Of a stretch of 22,133 nucleotides of DNA, positions 11,701 to 20,700 are shown in pieces. Where the stretch lies: contig AVPN01000331.1 in NCBI GenBank assembly GCA_000695325.1, positions 20,935-43,067 on the forward strand, written 5' to 3'. The notes beneath the pieces are model-generated. The model was given only the letters and a program-made list of their open reading frames with translations, did no database searches and was not told the origin of the DNA. This DNA is from Pleurobrachia bachei (taxonomy: Eukaryota; Ctenophora; Tentaculata; Cydippida; Pleurobrachiidae). Within the stretch, counting starts at the first letter, position 1. The number at the start of each line of letters is the position of its first letter. A program made the position numbers and the translations under genes.

Positions 11701-14700
11701 AACCAGCATCGCAACCCTGACAGTCATCTCTCTCCTCCCCGTGGGTACTGTTCCGGTAGTAGGCCGCCGGGCACTTCTGCATAACAGCATCACCCTGAAA
11801 ATATATAGAGTGAAAAACTGATTTAGAGCTATTACTGTCATAGTGGGACCTTTATACCACACTAAATCTCACTCTTTGTCGGATCATGCTAGAGGACAGA
11901 GGGAGAGGGTCAGAGAATTGGGAAAGAAGAAGAAAAATTGGGGAATCGGGTCCGAACGTTCTAAGTTCAGCACTGACCAATAGTCGGTTAGTCCCTGGTC
12001 ATAAAGGATTAAGCCACGGCTCCTGATTGAAACTATACTAACTTCCTTGCAGTAATGGCCCTTATCACACGGTTGGTGGGTTGGAGATATTGATTTGGGA
12101 GGGCAGTAATACCTCGCATTACAACTTCCATTTGTCTTTGTAGCTCCTGGAAAAGGTGGTAAATTTTAGTTTTAGAATCGGATCGTTCCTTTTGGTAATG
12201 AAATTACCCCTCCGCGCAAGCGTATTGGGGGTAACCAATGGTTCCTTATCATTGAACAACTATGACCATTGCCATTGGTCATTTTAACAGACTCGTTATT
12301 AATTAACAAACTAATTATATCGTTAAACAATAATATACTCACCCTCGGTTGGACAGTATTGACCAGCGTAACAGTCCGTACACTGGCCCACCTCCGTGGC
12401 ACCCCTTACCGTACCGAAAGTGCCAACTGGACAGGGCTTTGCTTTCTCAGATTTTGCCGGACAATACCTGAAAATGGGGGAACTTGCTGCACAGTATCTA
12501 GAAATGGACGGGGTTGATATATCATATAACTCGCCGGGTAGAACTAGAATCAGCAAACTGCTTTACAATAGCTTTGAACTTAGTGTGGGAATTTGGTAGA
12601 TCCAAACAAGTTATAAATATAATTTCATTCTATACTCACGATCCATCAGGACAAGGATTATCAGTTGCGTAGGAGGTTCCTGCAGGACAGTAATACCCCG
12701 CTGGACACGGGTGCTCCGGGTAGGTTGTACCTGTAGTAGATAGTGTCACGTGGTGCCCATATTTGGGCATGGGACAGTGTGTCACGTGGTGCCCATATTT
12801 GGGCATGGGACAGTGTGTCACGTGGTGCCCATATTTGGGCATGGGACAGTGTGTCACGTGGTGCCCATATTTGGGCATGGGACAGTGTGTCACGTGGTGC
12901 CCATATTTGGGCATGGGACAGTGTGTCACGTGGTGCCCATATTTGGGCATGGGACAGTGTGTCACGTGGTGCCCATATTTGGGCATGGGACAGTGTGTCA
13001 CGTGGTGCCCATATTTAGGCAAGGGACAGTGTGTCACGTGGTGCCCATATTTAGGCAAGGGACAGTGTGTCACGTGGTGTCCATATTTGGGCATGTGACA
13101 GTGTGTCACGTGGTGCCCATATTTGGGCATGGGACAGTGTGTCACGTGGTGCCCATATTTAGGCAAGGGACAGTGTGTCACGTGGTGTCCATATTTGGGC
13201 ATGTGACAGTGTGTCACGTGGTGCCCATATTTGGGCATGTGACAGTGTGTCACGTGGTGCCCATATTTGGGCATGTGACAGTGTGTCACGTGGTGCCCAT
13301 ATTTGGGCATGTGACAGTGTGTCACGTGGTGCCCATATTTGGGCATGTGACAGTGTGTCACGTGGTGCCCATATTTGGGCATGTGACAGTGTGTCACGTG
13401 GTGCCCATATTTGGGCATGTGACAGTGTGTCACGTGGTGCCCATATTTGGGCATGTGACAGTGTGTCACGTGGTGCCCATATTTGGGCATGTGACAGTGT
13501 GTCACGTGGTGCCCATATTTGGGCATGTGACAGTGTGTCACGTGGTGCCCATATTTGGGCATGTGACAGTGTGTCACGTGGTGCCCATATTTGGGCATGT
13601 GACAGTGTGTCACGTGGTGCCCATATTTGGGCATGTGACAGTGTGTCACGTGGTGCCCATATTTGGGCATGTGACAGTGTGTCACGTGGTGCCCATATTT
13701 GGGCATGTGACAGTGTGTCACGTGGTGCCCATATTTGGGCATGTGACAGTGTGTCACGTGGTGCCCATATTTGGGCATGTGACAGTGTGTCACGTGGTGC
13801 CCATATTTGGGCATGTGACAGTGTGTCACGTGGTGCCCATATTTGGGCATGTGACAGTGTGTCACGTGGTGCCCATATTTGGGCATGTGACAGTGTGTCA
13901 CGTGGTGCCCATATTTGGGCATGTGACAGTGTGTCACGTGGTGCCCATATTTGGGCATGTGACAGTGTGTCACGTGGTGCCCATATTTGGGCATGTGACA
14001 GTGTGTCACGTGGTGCCCATATTTGGGCATGTGACAGTGTGTCACGTGGTGCCCATATTTGGGCATGTGACAGTGTGTCACGTGGTGCCCATATTTGGGC
14101 ATGTGACAGTGTGTCACGTGGTGCCCATATTTGGGCATGTGACAGTGTGTCACGTGGTGCCCATATTTGGGCATGTGACAGTGTGTCACGTGGTGCCCAT
14201 ATTTGGGCATGTGACAGTGTGTCACGTGGTGCCCATATTTGGGCATGTGACAGTGTGTCACGTGGTGCCCATATTTAGGCAAGGGACAGTGTGTCACGTG
14301 GTGTCCATATTTGGGCATGGGGGGCAGTGTGTCACGAGTGCCCATATTTGGGCATGCCAAACAACTGATTTAACTGGAACGGACCTGTTTCATTGCAAAA
14401 GAACCCAGCAACACAAAGTTTACAGGCATCTTTACTTTCCATCTTTTCTTCATTGTTGTAGGTTCCCCTGTCACATTTCACAGGTTCGTCGCTCGATTCC
14501 TAAACATTTAGAGTTTCTAGTAATAAAACTCGGAAAATGATATGTCTTTATTTGGGCATATAACAGAATGTAATACCATATTAGGCCATTATATTTGACA
14601 ACTTACGGGGCAGAAGGAACCCGTTTCACAGGGGAAAAGGGTGTGGTCTTCTGTTCCCTCGTTACAATAGTATCCAGGGGGACAAATTTCACAGCTACTC

Positions 14701-17700
14701 ATACCCGTCTCATTCTGAACATACAATATCAAATGGGGGGGGGGGCTAAATTTCACTATGGTAACGGAAACAACATCTCAATTTTATATAATTTTTTGAA
14801 TTGATGTCGATGGTGTTCTTTTGTGCAAAAACAAATATATTGAGTTCTGACCTGGTAAGTTCCCGCTTTGCATGGTTCAGGGGCGGAGGATTGTTTAGTA
14901 CAAAAGTGCCCTCTGGGACATATGTTCTGGGTAGCAGATTCCGAACCTGTATAGGGGGAGGGGTTATAGTTTATATTTTACTTGACCTTGTTCTGACCTG
15001 TCTGGCGCCGCCGAGCCCATCTGAGCGCATCAGACAGGCTCTAACTCTTCTTTTACGGTAAGATAGGGTTGAGCAAGGCCCGTGCCTCGTAAGGTCAGCA
15101 CAGACTAAAGATTCAAGATGACCATTTCAAATACTTATTCCTAATTATCATGAAAACTCAAGTACTCATTATTATGACCAAATAACTAACCGCCACTGCA
15201 GTAATAACCAGCATCACACGGGTTATCCTTATAGTCGGTATTGTTCTGCCCAGGACAGTAGAACCCATCTTCACAATCCAGGCAGTTGTGTTTTAGACCC
15301 TGATTGGGAGAGGGTGGTTAGTGGTTAGTGGTTACTCAAATATGGAATTTGGGACAGCTTGTGGTAGCAGGTAGACCGTGTTTGGTGGGTGGTTATTTAA
15401 GGATCAAATGTACTACTTCAATATTACTATAGCAGCTAGTAGCTACAGTATACTACTTCTACTATTGCTAAGCTATTGATAACGAACCTGCCCGGTAAGT
15501 TCATTATACGTTCCAGCAGGACAAGGCTGTTCCTCACTACTTCCAACTGGACAATACTTTCCCTTACTGCATTTGTTATTTGTAGGCGTGGCTGTCGTCT
15601 CTCTACCTACAGGAGATGGATTAGTAGTGGGGAGATGAATACAGTGGGTTAGTGCTGCACTTGTTATTTGTAGGGATGGCCGTCGTTTCTCTACCTATAC
15701 ATAATATAAGATGGATTAGTGGTCTACATTTGTTATTTGTAGGTGTGGCTGTCGTCTCTCTACCTATAGAAGATGGATTATAGTGGTCTCTTGAGACACA
15801 GTGGGGAGGCCAAGAACGGCGTACCTGGATCGACTTTATAAATGATAGAATAGATAGGGGAGATGAGACGTTGCACCATCTCTTACCTGTACAATAGTAC
15901 CCGGCAGCACAAGGGCCCGTTGTGTTGGAGCTAGTTGGGTTTTTACAGTATTGCCCTTATATGGGCATCTCTTACCTGTACAATAGTAGCCGGCAGCACA
16001 AGGACCCGTTGTGTTGGAGCTAGTTGGGTTTTTACAATACTGCCCAGGGGGACAGGGGGTGGGACTGGACTGTCCTGCCTCGCAGTAAAATCCAGAGGCA
16101 CAAGGCTGCATTGTATCGTGGGTGGTTCCCCGTTCACAGTAGTAACCTGGGGAGGAGATTAGGAGTCAAGATAGCGCTTGTATTGTTTGGTCAACTAATG
16201 ACGTTGTATTGGGGTGATTCATAATGATAATGACGTTCGTATATGACGTCCGTATATGGTTAATTATGACGTCATATACATGCCCATATATGAACGTGTA
16301 TTACCTTCTTGACACTCGTTCTGTGTGGCTGAGATGGATCCCTCTGTACAATAATATCCCGCATCGCAATCGGTACAACTATCAGCTTGGGAGATGCCAC
16401 CCACATCTGACCGATATGTTCCCTGCGGTGGTAGTAGTGGTTAGATAGAGAATGGAAAGAGAATAGAGAGAGATACAGAGTAAGAAGTACAGTGAGAAAC
16501 AGAGATAAACACCACAAAAGGTACATATTTCTAGGACCTATGTTCACTCGTCAACAACTATATCATACCGCTTTACAGGGTTGCTCCTTGCCCGGTTGGG
16601 TGCCCTCTTGACAGTAGTGGCCCGGAGGACACCGTGTAGTTGGTGTGGTGGTATTTTCAGGACACATACTACCCGCTGAACACTGGTCACAGGACTCACT
16701 TGATCCTAGTGGTTGCATTTTACCTGGGGGAAGTAATTAATTAATGGGGACTAATTGAATTTTCATATTTGGGCATGTGACAGTGTGTCACGTGGTGCCC
16801 ATATTTGGGCATGCTCTAAACTTATTTGCTTGGAACGGACCTGTTTCATTGCAAAAGAAGCCAGCAACACAAAGTTTACAGGCATCAACACTTTCCATCT
16901 TTTCCTCATTGTTGTAGGTTCCCCTGTCACATTTCACAGGTTCGTCGCTCGATTCCTAAATAATTAGAGTTTCTAGTAATCAAACTCGGACAATGATTAG
17001 TCTTTATTTGGGCATAACAGAAGAACCCTGTAATACCGTATCAGGGCATTATATTTGGCAACTTACGGGGCAGTAGGAACCCGTTTCACAGGGGAAAAGG
17101 GTGTGGTCTTCTGTCCCCTCGTTACAGTAGTATCCAGGGGGACAAGTTTCGCAGCTGCTCATACCCGTCTCATTCTGAATATACAACGTTAAGATATCAA
17201 ATGGGGGGGGGGGTCAAACGTTACCATGGCAACGCAAACAAGATCTAAATTTTCTGACTTTTTGAATTGATGTCGATTTTGTATTATGTGCAAAGTACTG
17301 ACCTGGTAAGTCCCCGCTTTGCATGGTTCAGGAGCGGACGATTGTTTAGTACAAAAGTGCCCTCTTGGACATTCGTACTGGGTTGCAGATGACGACCCTA
17401 TGAAGGGGGGGGGGTATAGGTATCACGGCTTAGTACTGTATTGCTACAAGATAACTTCAAGTTCTAACTAATGAACATTTCAAGTACTAATTCCTTATAA
17501 TAAACAATCTGATATGAGTAGGTACTAACTCATTATTATGATAAAATCACGAACTGTGTACAATTCATTAAATCTTAAATCACTAACCGCCACTGCAGTA
17601 ATAACCAGCATCACACGGGTTATCCTTATAGTCGGTATTGTTCTGCCCAGGACAGTAGAACCCATCTTCACAATCCAGGCAGTTGTGTTTTAGACCCTGA

Positions 17701-20700
17701 TCGGGAGAGGGTGGTTAGTGGTTAGTGGTTACTCAAATATGGAATTTTGGGACAACTTGGGGTAGACCGTGTTTAGTGGGTGGTTATTTAGAGATGCAAT
17801 GTGGGAGAGCTATACTGTTCATGGGTTAGTGGGACTGCGGGAGAGATATAGGGATAGATCGAGTGAGGACTGAGGACTGAGGAGGGGTTAAGGAGGGAGG
17901 CCACATCATTGCAGTAGACCTATAATAATATGAACATGCAGCACATATAACACACTAAACTAGTTTTGTTCTGACCACTGGGTAAACTATTGAAGCTATA
18001 ACGAACCGTTCGTTCTAATCTACTGATTTTGCGCCTCAAAAAACCTTGGCCACTACAATCTCTGCTATAACTTATTTACTGATTCGGTCGGTTCCTGACT
18101 GAATCTAAACTATTGAAGCTGCTACAACGAACCTGCCCGGTAAGTTCATTATACGTTCCAGCAGGACAAGGCTGTTCCTCACTACTTCCAACCGGACAAT
18201 ACTTTCCCTTACTGCATTTGTTATTTGTAGGCGTGGCCGTCGTCTCTCTACCTACAGGATATGGGTTAGTAGTGGGGAGATGAAGACAGTGGATTAGTGG
18301 TGTACACTTGTTATTTGTAGGGATGGCCGTCGTTTCTCTACCTATAGAAGATGGATTATAGTGGTCTCTTGAGACACAGTGGGGAGGCCAAGAACGGCGT
18401 ACCTGGATCGACTTTATAAATGATAGAATAGATAGGGGAGATGAGACATTGTCCTATATTACCTGTACAATAGTAGCCGGCAGCACAAGGGCCCGTTGTG
18501 TTGGAGCTGGTTGGGTTTTTACAATACTGCCCGGGGGGACAAGGTGTCGGACTGGACTGTCCTGCTTCACAGTAAAACCCGGAGGCACAAGGCTGCATTG
18601 TATCGTGGGTTGTGCCACGCTCACAGTAGTAACCTAGGGATGAGATTAGGAGTCAATATAGCGCTTGTGTTATTTGGTTAATCAACTATAATGACGTTGT
18701 ATATCCATATTTTATGGTTAGTTTATGACATGCCCGTATATGGTTATGGTATTACATACCTTCTTGACATTCGTGTTGTGTGGCTGAGGACCTAGGGAGA
18801 CATGTTATTATAGGGCGTAGCGTTAGCCATGTTGATAGTGCTTGGGAGATGCCACCCACATCTGACCGATATGTTCCCTGCGGTGGTAGTAGTGGTTAGA
18901 TAGAGAATGGAAAGAGAATAGAGAGAGATACAGAGTAAGAAGTACAGTGAGAAACAGAGATAAACACCACAAAAGGTACATATTTCTAGGACCTATGTTC
19001 ACTCGTCAACAACTATATCATACCGCTTTACAGGGTTGCTCCTTGCCCGGTTGGGTGCCCTCTTGACAGTAGTGGCCCGGAGGACACCGTGTAGTTGGTG
19101 TGGTGGTATTTTCAGGACACATACTACCCGCTGAACACTGGTCACAGGACTCACTTGATCCTAGTGGTTGCATTTTACCTGGGGGAGGGGGAAGTAATTA
19201 ATTAATGGGGACTAATTGAATTTTAATTTGGTTACAAAGATCCCCTCAAAGACTGTGAGATTCGTAGAACGAAGTAGTGTGACTGGATTTTATATTTGGA
19301 CCTAATTGGACATGACGTGTATTTGCTGACTACACAATAAGTGTGTGTAATTATTCTCAGTTCTCTTGTTATGTTCTAACCCTCCCCATACCCGAAACAC
19401 AGTCTAGCCAGGCAACCTCTAATTCTCACCTGCCGGACAAGGGACTGGCTGGGAAGACCCGGTGACACAGAAATGACCTGGGTCACACGGATACTGTTGC
19501 TGATCGTGTGATCCTCTTTCGCAATAGTAACCTGTAGGAAATTATTGATTCGTTATGAATCATAATAGTCAACCTAACCTAAATTAATTTAGCTAATTAA
19601 CGCTGCAAATTATTTAATTTTTATTTTTCAACTTACCCGCATCACAGTCACTTCCATCCGCAGTTTTCCCAGTCCCAGAACAGTATTTCCCAGCGCTACA
19701 CAATTCACAGGAGGTAATGTCCTCCGCTCCTCGGTGAGCATTATATGTGCCTGGTAGGAGAGGTCTACCCAATATGACTTGTGACTAGTCACTGGTATCG
19801 TTGCCATGTGAAACAGTTTCAGTTACCATAGCAACCAGCATTCTTCCAGTTACCATGGTAACCAGCATTCTTCTAGTTACCATGGCAACCAATATACAAT
19901 GTATATAATACATACCTTCAGGGCATGCTATCTCAGTTTCAGTTCTCTCCGGACAGTAGTAACCAATGGAACATTGCTCCTCGGCAGATGTGGTGGCCTC
20001 TTTGCAGTAGTATCCTGAATACAATATTAGTTTTTAAGTAACATGAACTCAAAGAATGATCCAGCCATTTCTGTCTTGTTGAGAAAGGCCAGGCCCCGGG
20101 GTTACTCAACAGATTCTGTCATGGGTCATGAGACCTAAAGAGTAAAGCTCAAACACATACAGGTGTTGGAACTAATTAGGAACTAACTTATTACTTTACC
20201 TGCAGGACACAGATCCGAGTAGATATCAAGACCTTCGGTAGAGCAGATGTAGCCTGGGGGGCAGTTTTCACACCAACTCTCATTCCTCGCACCCGTCTCA
20301 TTATTATACGTTCCAGATTGGCATTTCTGTGTGATGTGGGGAAGGGGATAATTACACTATTCAATCCTTCAAATCAAATGAGGAAGGCCGACATGTTTTC
20401 TCCGTCTGCCGGTTTTCTGCCTTCATACAAACAGGTAGGACTTATCACAAGATAGGAATCGACCGACACCAGTAAACAACCTAACAGAACTCGTTATTTA
20501 GGTCACTGCGAATCAGGGACCAGTATTTCCTGATTCGGTCGGTTCCAGTCACAAGATGAGAGCAAATATCTGATTCTTTACCTCTTGAGCGTTTGCACCG
20601 GCCGTCTTTTCTCTACAAAAGTGGCCCGTTTCACAGTCAATTGGGGTCACGGCACCCTCTTCACAGTAACTTCCAGCCGGACAATCCAAACATGTGAGAA

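Larger units (their letters stand above)
14306..16763. repeat. Tandem duplication (2,455-bp offset), left copy
   Basis: Carries exons 24 to 17, matching exons 16 to 9 in the right copy. The exon lengths are equal in all eight pairs, with small indels in introns. 16385-16735 is identical to 18840-19190. Confidence 0.88.
16764..19224. repeat. Tandem duplication (2,455-bp offset), right copy
   Basis: Exons 16 to 9. The breakpoint is seen by comparing gactaattgaatttt followed by catatttggg (16764) or by aatttggtta (19225). Confidence 0.88.

Noticed and set aside
12745-14356. Possible CRISPR array because of regular 36-bp repeats
   Set aside because: There are no unique spacers; the units are directly adjacent, and the surrounding gene is spliced and eukaryotic.
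12750-14540. Long plus-strand open frames (up to about 600 codons) over the satellite
   Set aside because: A 36-bp unit without stops is open in several frames on both strands. The plus frames join no exon or recognisable domain.
14985-15105. tRNA, 5S rRNA or snRNA gene in the GC-rich insertion
   Set aside because: I could not fold a cloverleaf or match A and B boxes; it is kept only as an unexplained insertion.
15836-15975. Reading CTGKRCPYKG after exon 19
   Set aside because: It is read-through past a good donor into the duplicated exon end in the wrong frame.
18790-18839. Simple inversion or ordinary divergence of exon 10
   Set aside because: The reverse complement of the paralogue does not match, whereas the unreversed complement matches at all 50 positions, which chance or drift cannot give.
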